DNA of 64,000 nt from assembly GCF_002918555.1 (NCBI RefSeq), contig NZ_PQMB01000006.1:124001-188000 (forward strand), written 5' to 3'. The notes below the pieces were generated by a model, which was not told the DNA's origin, did no database searches, and saw only the letters and a program-made list of their open reading frames with translations. The translations under genes and the position numbers were made by a program. This stretch comes from Citrobacter amalonaticus. Its GTDB lineage: Bacteria > Pseudomonadota > Gammaproteobacteria > Enterobacterales > Enterobacteriaceae. Shown here piece after piece: positions 56,006-64,000 of the stretch (within the stretch, counting starts at the first letter, position 1; each line of letters opens with the position of its first letter).

Positions 56006-58573
56006 ATGTCAAACATTACCAAATCTAAATCGATTAATATTTTATCAAGACCAGTATGGTTAGATGCTGCCGGAATGAGCAAAGGTATCAACCATGACCG
56101 CCAACATCTCGGTATTATTCTCGCTGCCGGACAAGCGGTTAGAATTCGCCAGACCAATGCAGCGTTCAATGAAATACTCACAATGCGCCTGCTAAATGAC
56201 GATTGCAAAACAGAAGCAGAATACCTTATCGGCAGCACCTGGGTTGAGGCCAGCCTCAACGCTGCATCGGTTCCGTTTATCGATACACCATACGTGGATG
56301 GCATGCCCGTGGTGGAGTTTGAATATCCAGACACGGCGAAAACCTTGCCTGTATACCGCAAAGGTGAGAACGAAGTGGCGTTTTTCAGTCGTTGGGATAC
56401 CCAAGACGCAGAATTTGGTTTTATTGAATCTGAATACGCGAATCTGTTAGTACCAAAAATCAGTAAAAAAGAGCTAAAGGCGCTTGGGGAGGCCAAAAAT
56501 ATTGATGGACTGATCGCCTATTATGAAGGAATATTTACCTTTTATAATGCGTTGGCAGGTATTTCATTTGAGCCTGAGCGCGATTCAGATCGTAATATTA
56601 AAAACCGCTACTTTATAAAGGCTGATAAAAATGGCGCTGGCGCTGCTTATTATGGTGTCTGGTGGACAGCGGAAACCAGCAGCTCGATCAGCAGCTTCTG
56701 GCTGACGCCGGAAGACAGCAATTGGGGAAGCCTGCATGAAATAGCCCACGGCTATCAAGGGTACTTTACGGAGGATAAATATTTATCCACTGGAGAGATG
56801 TGGAACAACATTTACGCCGCCTGCTACCAGGATGTGCTGCTGGGGGATCGCAAATACGAAGAAGGCTGGTTATATGACTACGGCAATATGGAAAAAGTCG
56901 AGAATAACATCATCGACCTAATCGCCACGGCTACACCGCTTAACCAGTGGGACCAGCGTTCAATGCTGTACTTTGCCGTCTTGATGGTGGATAAGGCGGG
57001 TAAAAACGCCTTCACGTATTTTAATCAGCAGTACCGTAAAAGCTGTAATACGTCGGGCTTTGTTCCTTCCGACCATGCTCTGCTGGATATGTTGTCTGAA
57101 AGTTTTGCGGCAGCCGGAGAGCAGGTGGACGTTACGCCGTTCATCCAACTAACCGGCGGGTATGTGACTCAAACGCAGTGTAATCGTAACGTGCTCAGTG
57201 ATGCCAGGGCTGTGTACCCGTTGTATAAATTGGTCGATGAACCGCAACTTGAGGCAGTGAGAAACCAGCTGAAGCTGGACTCCTCCCTCCGGTTAGTTGA
57301 CGCAACTCAGTTGAAAGCCTGCGGCCTGAAAGGCAACGTCAGCCTGTGTTTTAACATTGATGACTTTGCGCAAATCTACGGTGAAGATCTAATTCTGATG
57401 GAGGGGAGGCGCTATGCATATAAAACGCGCATCAATATCCCGACTATGGAGTTGAGTGAACTGCCGATTGGTGTGTACAGTCTGCGTTTACCTACCGGTA
57501 AAGACCACAAGTACCAGCCTATGTCGGGCTATTTGGTTGTGAAGCAGGGGGATAATGTGGCGGAGATACTCTTTGTCAAAAAAGTCTCTTCCCCAATCGT
57601 CTCGCAGGAAATCAATCTGCTGGGGCTGGGAGATAAGATTTTCGCCACGCTGCTGGTTGATTGCGCTCAGGGAAAACTGGTGATTGACGTCACCACCACT
57701 ACGCCGCATGCGTACTTCCCGGGAGTGACCTACGCCAGGATTATCGTGCGAGATCCGCAAGGAAACCTGATTTTCAGTAAGGATATTCATGGTACTGATG
57801 CGAGTCTGAGCCATGATGAACTGGCATTCAGTGAGGGCGACCAGATTGAGATCTATCATGAGGAACCGGATCGCGTACGAGTGAACCCGGCCTATCCAGG
57901 CATAATTGACAACAAAAACAAAACCAACGTATTGACGATTGATAATAGCGGGTTGAAAAATGTTGCCTTGCAGGGCGATCCTGAACAGGCATTGTTGGCG
58001 CGGCTACAGAGTGCGGTGGTGAGTTTGCGTGGCTATCCTCAGGCCTATTATGCATTTTTCACGCCTTTCAAAGACGACATTTACTTGGCGATCAATACCT
58101 TCAGTAGCCCACAGCGTGAGCAACTACTCGCAAGCTATAAGGACTGCATTCCTGCGGTTAATACCCCTCCGAGCGACTACGCTGGCAATGAGTTCACTTT
58201 GGCCTTCAGAGGGATCAGCGATCGTCAGTTCCTGACAGGTACCCTAAACCTGGTGGTAAAAACACTGACGGTTAAAATAGAAGCCGGAATTGCGCACGAT
58301 TATTTCCCCGGCGTTTACGCTTCCCTCGAATATGAAGATGCGGATGGTAATATTCTGTATCACGATGAGGTGATCGGCAACCAGACGCAGCAGATGCGTT
58401 CGGTCGAGTTGCCGCTATCCGGTTATGGTGGCGAGGTGATCCGCTTGTATCACGAAGAGCCGGACAATCGTTTAATCATCACCAACGACATGCGAGAGGT
58501 ACAGTTAGCCGAAAAGGGCAAGCAGCAGAATTATCGTATTACAACTGTGGGACTGGAACGAATTGTTGATTAA
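56006..58573 (+). CDS. Enhancin-like M60 metallopeptidase with two mucin-binding domains
   Basis: Predicted zinc protease of 855 residues that may cut mucin-type glycoproteins. Gluzincin motif HEIAH at 244-248 with the third ligand Glu264 (HEXXH-x15-E, inside the M60 range). N-terminal beta domain (1-150), M60 catalytic region (about 150-400), then two related C-terminal domains at about 536-627 and 732-826. These share G(L/I)xD-x-FxT, HxYFPGV and a final YHEEPD, like the mucin/carbohydrate-binding modules of viral enhancins. No signal peptide. AT-richer than neighbours and truncating ydcO, so probably acquired. Confidence 0.85.
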   Translation: MSNITKSKSINILSRPVWLDAAGMSKGINHDRQHLGIILAAGQAVRIRQTNAAFNEILTMRLLNDDCKTEAEYLIGSTWVEASLNAASVPFIDTPYVDGMPVVEFEYPDTAKTLPVYRKGENEVAFFSRWDTQDAEFGFIESEYANLLVPKISKKELKALGEAKNIDGLIAYYEGIFTFYNALAGISFEPERDSDRNIKNRYFIKADKNGAGAAYYGVWWTAETSSSISSFWLTPEDSNWGSLHEIAHGYQGYFTEDKYLSTGEMWNNIYAACYQDVLLGDRKYEEGWLYDYGNMEKVENNIIDLIATATPLNQWDQRSMLYFAVLMVDKAGKNAFTYFNQQYRKSCNTSGFVPSDHALLDMLSESFAAAGEQVDVTPFIQLTGGYVTQTQCNRNVLSDARAVYPLYKLVDEPQLEAVRNQLKLDSSLRLVDATQLKACGLKGNVSLCFNIDDFAQIYGEDLILMEGRRYAYKTRINIPTMELSELPIGVYSLRLPTGKDHKYQPMSGYLVVKQGDNVAEILFVKKVSSPIVSQEINLLGLGDKIFATLLVDCAQGKLVIDVTTTTPHAYFPGVTYARIIVRDPQGNLIFSKDIHGTDASLSHDELAFSEGDQIEIYHEEPDRVRVNPAYPGIIDNKNKTNVLTIDNSGLKNVALQGDPEQALLARLQSAVVSLRGYPQAYYAFFTPFKDDIYLAINTFSSPQREQLLASYKDCIPAVNTPPSDYAGNEFTLAFRGISDRQFLTGTLNLVVKTLTVKIEAGIAHDYFPGVYASLEYEDADGNILYHDEVIGNQTQQMRSVELPLSGYGGEVIRLYHEEPDNRLIITNDMREVQLAEKGKQQNYRITTVGLERIVD

Positions 58574-58663
58574 TTTGTGGATTATGCGGTAGCAAATGTC
58601 AATGTTGCCGCACTTCCTCATCAAGCAGAAAACCTTAAGCTTCCTGGGCCAGTAAATAAACAA

Positions 58664-59143
58664 TAACCACGCAGCCAGCATACTTCCGCACAGAGCAAAT
58701 TCTCCGTTGAGATCATTGAATGCCTGCAAACCAAAACGCAGGAGGATCCCGGCCAGCATGGCTGCCGCCAGCGAGTGCGCGATGACCTGCATCAGACGGG
58801 CAAACAGACCGGTAATACCGCAAAGTACAATCAGGGCATTGGCGATGATGAACACCCCAATGGCTTGCGGGAGAGTGAGTCCCTGCAGGCCAGTGACCAG
58901 CAATGCCGCGCCAGGCGTGGACCAGGCGGTTAAGACCGGGGCGCGGTACCAGAGCGTGAGCGCCAGCGTACTGACGCCCATTGCGATCCCGAGAGCAGTC
59001 ATCCATCCGGCGATCTGCGCGGTTGTCGCGCCTGCGGTCACCGCAGCCTGCCAGATGATGGCGGCTGAACTGGCATAACCAGCCAGCACCGCCACAAACC
59101 CTGACAGCAAGGTGGGTAAAGGAAATGAAAAGGAGCGCATCAT
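58664..59143 (-). pseudogene. ydcO: Truncated benzoate-transporter-like gene ydcO
   Basis: The first 160 residues (MMRSFSFPLPTLLSGFVAVL to LCGSMLAAWL) match the N-terminal part of YdcO, a BenE-type transporter of about 391 residues. Similarity ends abruptly near 58664; the frame continues with unrelated codons to 58505, inside the 3' end of the metallopeptidase gene. More than half of the transporter is missing, so it cannot be functional. Its promoter side and the sutR operators remain intact. Confidence 0.88.
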
Positions 59144-59149
59144 GGCCTC

Positions 59150-59195
59150 TGTGCGTTATAACGGTCGTTCAATGTAGCATTTGTGCGTTATAACG
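59150..59195. promoter_or_regulatory. Paired operators between ydcO and sutR
   Basis: TGTGCGTTATAACG occurs twice as a direct repeat (59150-59163 and 59182-59195), each containing the palindrome CGTTATAACG, 32 bp apart (about three helix turns). Located in the 88-bp divergent region; most likely binding sites of SutR itself. Confidence 0.65.
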
Positions 59196-59231
59196 TACAA
59201 GTGGTAAGCTGCTGTTTTAAGGAGGAATGAA

Positions 59232-59768
59232 ATGGATAATCTCACTCACTACCTGGCGGAGACGCTTAAAACGCTGCGCCAGCAGCGTCAATGGAGCCTG
59301 TCCCGCCTGGCGGAGGCGACCGGCGTCTCAAAGGCTATGCTAGGGCAGATCGAGCGTAACGAATCCAGCCCAACGGTGGCGACACTGTGGAAGATTGCTA
59401 CGGGTCTGAACGTACCGTTTTCAACGTTTATTTCACAGCCGGAAGCCGGGAGTCCGCCCACCTTCGATCCGCAACAGCAGGCAATGGTGGTAACCCCGAT
59501 TTTTCCTTGGGATCCCCAGCTGTGCTTTGATCACTTCTCCATTTTGCTGGCCCCCGGCGCGCTAAGCGAATCGACGCCGCATGAAGCGGGGGTGATTGAG
59601 CATGTTGTGACCATCAGCGGTCAACTGGAGATGTGCATCGACGGGCAATGGCGGACGATAGCCGCCGGAGAAGGCGTGCGCTTCGCCGGAGATAAACCCC
59701 ATGCCTATCGGAACAGCAGCGCACAAACGGCGCACTTTCATTCGTTAATTCATTACCCGCGTAGTTAA
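59232..59768 (+). CDS. sutR: XRE-cupin regulator SutR (YdcN)
   Basis: 178-residue regulator associated in E. coli with sulfur utilisation genes. N-terminal HTH_3 (LKTLRQQRQWSLSRLAEATGVSKAMLGQIERNESSPTVATLWKIATGLN, residues 13-62). C-terminal cupin (HEAGVIEHVVTISGQLEMCIDGQW, DKPHAYRN). GGAGGAATG precedes the ATG. Divergent from the broken ydcO. Confidence 0.94.
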   Translation: MDNLTHYLAETLKTLRQQRQWSLSRLAEATGVSKAMLGQIERNESSPTVATLWKIATGLNVPFSTFISQPEAGSPPTFDPQQQAMVVTPIFPWDPQLCFDHFSILLAPGALSESTPHEAGVIEHVVTISGQLEMCIDGQWRTIAAGEGVRFAGDKPHAYRNSSAQTAHFHSLIHYPRS

Positions 59769-59846
59769 GCGGGAAAACTATTTCGTAACGTCGCGCTTCT
59801 GACTACAATATCCGCCATTTTGCTGCTACTGGATAAGAACAACTGT

Positions 59847-61808
59847 ATGCGCCAGCCACCTCATCGCCTTGAACTGTTAAGTCCGGCACGTGACACCGCC
59901 ATCGCTCGCGAAGCCATCTTACACGGTGCCGATGCCGTCTATATCGGAGGGCCGGGATTTGGCGCACGTCATAACGCCAGCAACAGCCTGCCAGAGATCG
60001 CCGAACTGGTGCCATTCGCCCATCGCTATGGCGCGAAGATTTTTGTCACCCTGAACACCATTCTTCATGATGATGAGCTGGAGCCGGCACAACGGTTAAT
60101 TACCGATCTGTATCAGAGCGGTGTTGATGCGTTAATCGTCCAGGACATGGGGATTCTTCAGCTGGATATTCCCCCCGTTGAGCTGCACGCCAGCACGCAG
60201 TGCGATATCCGCAGCGTCGGGAAGGCAAAGTTCCTCGCAGATGTGGGGTTTAGTCAGATTGTGCTGGCGCGCGAGCTGAACCTTGAGCAGATCAATGCCA
60301 TTCATCAGGCCACTGACGCGACCCTCGAATTCTTTGTTCATGGTGCGCTATGCGTGGCCTATTCGGGGCAGTGCTATATCTCTCACGCCCAGACCGGGCG
60401 CAGCGCCAACCGGGGGGACTGCTCTCAGGCTTGCCGGTTACCCTATACCCTGAAAGACGATCAGGGGCGTGTAGTATCTTATGAAAAGCATCTGCTTTCG
60501 ATGAAGGATAACGACCAGACGGCCAATCTGGGGGCGCTGATTGACGCGGGCGTGCGTTCCTTCAAGATTGAAGGGCGCTACAAAGACATGAGCTATGTGA
60601 AGAACATCACTGCGCATTATCGCCAGATGCTGGACGCCATTATTGAAGATCGTACCGATCTTGCGCGCGCCTCTTCCGGGCGCACGGAGCATTTCTTTAT
60701 TCCGTCTACGGATAAAACGTTCCATCGCGGCAGCACCGACTACTTCGTGAACGCGCGTAAAGGCGACATTGGCGCGTTTGACTCACCAAAGTTTATTGGC
60801 TTACCGGTTGGCGAGGTCCTGAACGTCGGGAAAGATTACCTGGATGTTGACGTCAACGAACCCCTGGCGAATGGCGATGGGCTGAACGTGCTGATCAAAC
60901 GCGACATCGTGGGTTTTCGCGCCAATACTGTCGAGAAAACGGGACAAAATCGCTACCGCGTCTGGCCTAATGAGATGCTGATCGATCTGCATAAAGTGCG
61001 CCCGCATCATCCGCTGAACCGTAATCTGGATCATAACTGGCAGCAGGCATTAACCAAAACCTCCAGCGAGCGACGAGTGGCGGTGGAGATAGCGCTGGGG
61101 GGCTGGCAGGAGCAACTCATTCTTACGCTGACCAGCGAAGAGGGGGTCAGTATTACCCACACGCTGGACGGGCAGTTTGATGTGGCGAACAACGCTGAAA
61201 AAGCACGCAACAATCTGCAGGAGGGGCTGGCGAAGCTGGGACAGACCATTTACTACGCCCGCGATGTGCAGGTTAACCTCCCCGGCGCGCTGTTTGTGCC
61301 GAACAGTTTGCTCAATCAGTTCCGTCGGGAAGCCGTGGAGATGCTGGATGCGGCGCGTCTGGCAAGCTATCAGCGCGGCAGCCGCAAGCCGGTTTCTGAA
61401 CCCGCCCCGGTCTACCCGCAAACGCATCTTAGCTTCCTGGCCAATGTCTATAATCATAAAGCGCGTGAGTTCTATCAGCGCTATGGCGTAGAGCTGATTG
61501 ATGCGGCGTATGAAGCACACGAAGAAAAGGGCGAAGTTCCGGTGATGATCACCCGGCACTGCCTGCGTTTTGCTTTTAACCTTTGCCCGAAACAGGCGAA
61601 AGGGAATATCAGGAGCTGGAAGGCGACGCCGATGCAGCTGATCAATGGCGACGATGTCTTAACGCTGAAGTTTGACTGTCGTTCGTGTGAAATGCATGTC
61701 ATTGGCAAAATCAAAAACCATATCCTGAAGATGCCCCCGCCGGGCAGCGTGGTGGCTTCCGTCAGCCCGGAAGCGCTAATGAAAACGTTGCCAAAACATA
61801 AGCGCTAA
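59847..61808 (+). CDS. rlhA: 23S rRNA C2501 hydroxylase RlhA (YdcP), U32 family
   Basis: Hydroxylates cytidine 2501 of 23S rRNA with prephenate-dependent chemistry. 653 residues from the ATG at 59847, the E. coli length; a TTG at 59820 would add nine residues. U32 signatures: ELLSPARDTAIAREAILHGADAVYIGGPGFGAR, HASTQCDI and the cysteine-rich CVAYSGQCYISHAQTGRSANRGDCSQACR. The C-terminal HCLRFAFNLCPKQ and FDCRSCEMHV carry further cysteines. Probably Fe-S dependent. Confidence 0.95.
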   Translation: MRQPPHRLELLSPARDTAIAREAILHGADAVYIGGPGFGARHNASNSLPEIAELVPFAHRYGAKIFVTLNTILHDDELEPAQRLITDLYQSGVDALIVQDMGILQLDIPPVELHASTQCDIRSVGKAKFLADVGFSQIVLARELNLEQINAIHQATDATLEFFVHGALCVAYSGQCYISHAQTGRSANRGDCSQACRLPYTLKDDQGRVVSYEKHLLSMKDNDQTANLGALIDAGVRSFKIEGRYKDMSYVKNITAHYRQMLDAIIEDRTDLARASSGRTEHFFIPSTDKTFHRGSTDYFVNARKGDIGAFDSPKFIGLPVGEVLNVGKDYLDVDVNEPLANGDGLNVLIKRDIVGFRANTVEKTGQNRYRVWPNEMLIDLHKVRPHHPLNRNLDHNWQQALTKTSSERRVAVEIALGGWQEQLILTLTSEEGVSITHTLDGQFDVANNAEKARNNLQEGLAKLGQTIYYARDVQVNLPGALFVPNSLLNQFRREAVEMLDAARLASYQRGSRKPVSEPAPVYPQTHLSFLANVYNHKAREFYQRYGVELIDAAYEAHEEKGEVPVMITRHCLRFAFNLCPKQAKGNIRSWKATPMQLINGDDVLTLKFDCRSCEMHVIGKIKNHILKMPPPGSVVASVSPEALMKTLPKHKR

Positions 61809-61811
61809 GAC

Positions 61812-62042
61812 TCAGCGAAAATGGGTGTCGGGTTTGCGTGATTTTTGCCAGTGATGGTGTTCACGCAAACCTTCCGCAGACTCCTCTGCCACGGCACGCA
61901 GCTCATCGCTATCGGCTTCATGGCGCAACTGGTGATCCACATTCTTAACCCACAAATACGTATGCCCTTTGTGTCCGGCCATGAGCTGACCGGAAAATAA
62001 TGCGCAGGTGAGTAAAATCACTGATAACGCTTTTGTAAACAT
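61812..62042 (-). CDS. yncJ: DUF2554 small exported protein YncJ
   Basis: 76-residue periplasmic protein of unknown function. Signal MFTKALSVILLTCALFSGQLMA cleaved before GHKGH; the mature part is rich in charged residues (NVDHQLRHEADSDELRAVAEE). An ATG one codon earlier is possible. Convergent with rlhA, 3 bp apart. Sequence almost identical to E. coli YncJ. Confidence 0.93.
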   Translation of the reverse strand: MFTKALSVILLTCALFSGQLMAGHKGHTYLWVKNVDHQLRHEADSDELRAVAEESAEGLREHHHWQKSRKPDTHFR

Positions 62043-62126
62043 CATGCCACCATTGGATTACGTTTTGCGGCTATGATGCCAACGGTTTCGTCTTGTTATT
62101 ATTCAACAAGTAAAAATAGCGCAAAG

Positions 62127-62170
62127 GGTTTGTCAGTGCCGGGTAAGCGTAAGGATCACCCGGCACAAAC
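62127..62170. repeat. REP-like palindrome
   Basis: GTGCCGGGTAAGCG ... ATCACCCGGCAC: TGCCGGGT pairs with ACCCGGCA around a loop, of REP type; just after the cytochrome bd small-subunit stop on the minus strand. Confidence 0.5.
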
Positions 62171-62299
62171 TTAATGCGATTTAAACCCCGCCGCGGTCAT
62201 CAGCACGCGAAAGAACATCCCGACCGCCGCCAGCGCCAGCACGCTACCGCCCCAGAGAATAACCAGCCACATCAGGCGTTTCCAGACAGATTGCTGCAT
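62171..62299 (-). CDS. DUF2474 small subunit of cytochrome bd (CIO-type)
   Basis: 42 residues, MQQSVWKRLMWLVILWGGSV then a second hydrophobic stretch LALAAVGMFFRVLMTAAG: one long membrane helix with charged ends. DUF2474 proteins are encoded after CioAB-type oxidase genes as a CydX-like small subunit. Its ATG overlaps the subunit II stop by 1 nt (TGATG). Too short for most gene finders. Confidence 0.85.
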   Translation of the reverse strand: MQQSVWKRLMWLVILWGGSVLALAAVGMFFRVLMTAAGFKSH

Positions 62300-63309
62300 C
62301 AGTGATACCCCTCGCCATGTTGAACTTTGCCGCGAAATACGTAGTAACTCCAGAAGGTGTACACCAGGATTAGCGGAATGATGAGCAGGGCGCCGACCAG
62401 CATAAAGCCCTGGCTTTGGGGCGGTGCTGCGGCCTGCCATAGGGTGATGGAAGGCGGAATAATGTGCGGCCAGATGCTGATGCCCAATCCACTAAAGCCG
62501 AGGAAGATCAGCCCCAGAGTGAGCACAAACGGCAGCGTATGGCTCTGTGGCTGCTGAAGCGTACGCCAGAGCCACAGGCTAATCAGCGCCACCAGCGCGG
62601 GAACCGGCAGCAGAAACCACAGGTTGGGCAGCGTAAACCAGCGTCCGGCGATGTCGCTGTGCGTCAGCGGGGTCCAAATGCTGATAATGACAATCACCAA
62701 CAGCAGCGCTAACAGGAGTTTTTTGGCGACCGTCCGCATTTTATCCTGGAGTGGATTTTCACTTTTCATCACCAGCCAGCTGGCCCCCAGCAGCGCGTAG
62801 GCCACCACCAGTCCCACACCGCAGAAGAGCGTGAAAGGGGTGAGCCAGTCAAACGGACCGCCGCTGTAGCGACGTCCGGTTACCGAAAAACCGTTAATCA
62901 CGGCACCCACTACCACTCCCTGAGTCAATGTGGCGAGAAGCGAGCCGCATATAAACGCTTTATCCCAGAACGGGCGATGCGCGGGCGTGGCTTTGAAGCG
63001 AAATTCAAAAGCGACGCCGCGAAAAATCAGGCCGATCAGCATGAGCGTGAGTGGGATGGTCAGCGCGTCGACAATCACCGCATACGCTAGCGGAAACGCG
63101 CCAAACAGCCCCGCACCGCCCAGTACCAGCCAGGTCTCGTTACCATCCCAGACCGGAGCCACGCTGTTAACCATGACATCCCGGTCCTCAGCATCGCGGG
63201 TCGCGGGGAACAGAATGCCAATCCCCAAATCAAAACCGTCCATCACGATGTACATCAGCGTGGCGAAGATGATGATGACAAACCAGATCACCGATAAATC
63301 AATACCCAT
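62299..63309 (-). CDS. Cytochrome bd-type quinol oxidase subunit II (CIO-like)
   Basis: Inner-membrane structural subunit, 336 residues with about eight helices (CydB of E. coli is 379). It begins MGIDLSVIWFVIIIFATLMYIVMDGFDLG, the invariant CydB start; VAPVWDGNETWLVLGGAGLFG and FEFRFK follow. Shorter loops place it in the cyanide-insensitive (CioB/CyxB-like) branch rather than CydB or AppB. Operon order on the minus strand: subunit I, subunit II, DUF2474. Its start directly abuts the subunit I stop. Confidence 0.92.
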   Translation of the reverse strand: MGIDLSVIWFVIIIFATLMYIVMDGFDLGIGILFPATRDAEDRDVMVNSVAPVWDGNETWLVLGGAGLFGAFPLAYAVIVDALTIPLTLMLIGLIFRGVAFEFRFKATPAHRPFWDKAFICGSLLATLTQGVVVGAVINGFSVTGRRYSGGPFDWLTPFTLFCGVGLVVAYALLGASWLVMKSENPLQDKMRTVAKKLLLALLLVIVIISIWTPLTHSDIAGRWFTLPNLWFLLPVPALVALISLWLWRTLQQPQSHTLPFVLTLGLIFLGFSGLGISIWPHIIPPSITLWQAAAPPQSQGFMLVGALLIIPLILVYTFWSYYVFRGKVQHGEGYH

Positions 63310-64000
63310 TAGCGATGTGCCTCATATTGAGAATCAAGAACCGCGGCGGAAAGTGGTCGTGCAGGGGTGCCCATTGGCGGCGTTGCGGAGCCATCTTCCT
63401 CCGGGCCTTTGCGGATCAGGCGAATCATATAGCTATAGCCGACACCAAACACGGCGCTATAGACCACAAAGAACGCCAGGAGCGAAATACTCATATGCAG
63501 ATCGCCATGTGCGGATACAGCGTCAGCCGTCCGTTGCAGACCGTAAACCACCCAGGGCTGGCGACCCACTTCGGTGGTTATCCACCCGGCCAGGATCGCG
63601 ATTAGTCCCGATGGCCCCATCCACAGAGCAAAGCGCAAAAACGGACGTGAGCTATACAGCCGCTGCCGGTAACGCAGCCACAGTGCACAGGCGCCAAGCA
63701 GGATCATCAGCATGCCCAGTCCAGCCATAATACGAAACGACCAGAACACCATCGTGGCGTTGGGACGGTCTTCTTTGGCGAACTCCTTCAGCGCGGGCAC
63801 CTGTTTATCCAGGCTGTGCGTCAGAATAAGGCTACCCAGCGCGGGGATCGCCAGCCCGTAGCGGGTACGCTCCTGCTCCATATCCGGCCAGCCAAACAGC
63901 AGCAGAGGCGTCGGCTCACCCGGCGGGTTTTCCCAGTGACCTTCAATAGCGGCGATTTTTGCAGGCTGGTATTTGAGCGTATTCAGACCGTGCATGTCAC
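63309..64000 (-). CDS. Cytochrome bd-type quinol oxidase subunit I (CIO-like), C-terminal part
   Basis: The catalytic haem subunit that oxidises quinol and reduces oxygen without proton pumping; only the last 230 residues are in the window and the 5' end is beyond 64000. The open frame has no start before the edge (upstream codon still coding, DMHGLNTL). Visible: QPAKIAAIEGHWENPPGEP (conserved Glu region), LIPALGSLILTHSLD, the FWSFRIMAGLGMLMILLG helix with the Met and Arg of the family, and GWITTEVGRQPWVVYGLQRTADAVS, the GRQPW motif. The Q-loop is of the short CIO type. Confidence 0.92.
   Translation of the reverse strand, partial: DMHGLNTLKYQPAKIAAIEGHWENPPGEPTPLLLFGWPDMEQERTRYGLAIPALGSLILTHSLDKQVPALKEFAKEDRPNATMVFWSFRIMAGLGMLMILLGACALWLRYRQRLYSSRPFLRFALWMGPSGLIAILAGWITTEVGRQPWVVYGLQRTADAVSAHGDLHMSISLLAFFVVYSAVFGVGYSYMIRLIRKGPEEDGSATPPMGTPARPLSAAVLDSQYEAHR

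Noticed and set aside
62930-63730. 266-codon plus-strand frame over the cytochrome bd genes
   Set aside because: Crosses the boundary of two minus-strand genes that are clearly real.

Overview
The window is a chromosomal segment of a member of the Enterobacteriaceae. Most genes follow the E. coli order ydbK/nifJ-ydbJ-hslJ-ldhA-ydbH-ynbE-ydbL-ynbABCD-ydbC-azoR-hrpA-ydcF-aldA-gapC-cybB-rydC-(hokB)-trg-ydcI-ydcJ-opgD-ydcH-rimL-ydcK-tehAB-ydcL-ydcO-ydcN(sutR)-ydcP(rlhA)-yncJ. Protein sequences are close to but not identical with E. coli. The accessory genes (intact gapC, a sgc operon between ydcH and rimL, pcaHG, an M60 enhancin-like protease) make Citrobacter or a near relative my best guess. 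That is inference; no rRNA or other marker gene is present. No tRNA, rRNA, CRISPR array or intact insertion sequence was seen.

Layout. 1-6.2 kb: 5' part of pyruvate:flavodoxin oxidoreductase, ydbJ, hslJ, ldhA, then an inserted LysR regulator/exported hydrolase pair. 6.2-15.0 kb: ydbH-ynbE-ydbL (a bridge between the two membranes) followed directly by an enlarged ynb phospholipid operon of six genes. 15.1-28.9 kb: ydbC, a GFA-family protein, azoR, hrpA, an MHS-type transporter, ydcF, aldA, gapC, cybB and a second transporter. 28.9-33.8 kb: the small RNA RydC, a ParD-like protein with a second methionine aminopeptidase, a hok/sok remnant cut at the aminopeptidase stop codon, frmR-frmA, and trg with a sigma-28-type promoter. 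33.8-43.4 kb: ydcI, yoaC, a manganese-type pyrophosphatase, pcaHG, ydcJ, a type-B carboxylesterase, opgD and ydcH. 43.4-49.0 kb: a complete sgc PTS operon with a CRP-like site and a RyjB-like antisense RNA. 49.1-54.2 kb: rimL, ydcK, tehAB, ydcL and an EamA exporter. 54.4-59.1 kb: an AraC regulator, an AT-rich stretch, an M60/enhancin-like metallopeptidase and a truncated ydcO. 59.2-64 kb: sutR, rlhA, yncJ and a cytochrome bd (CIO-like) operon that runs off the right edge.

How the genes work together. The strongest functional theme is envelope lipid metabolism: YdbH-YnbE-YdbL belongs to the AsmA-like phospholipid transport group. Immediately downstream lies a cassette encoding a CDP-alcohol phosphotransferase, a CDP-DAG synthase, a PlsC acyltransferase, a lysophospholipase-methyltransferase fusion, a PAP2-dual-specificity phosphatase fusion and a small membrane protein, which looks like a self-contained pathway for a modified phospholipid. 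Other modules handle aldehydes and fermentation (ldhA, aldA, gapC, frmRA), a phosphorylated sugar (sgc), aromatic ring cleavage (pcaHG) and respiration (cybB, cytochrome bd). Accessory insertions sit at syntenic breakpoints: ldhA/ydbH, rydC/trg, trg/ydcJ, ydcH/rimL and ydcL/sutR.
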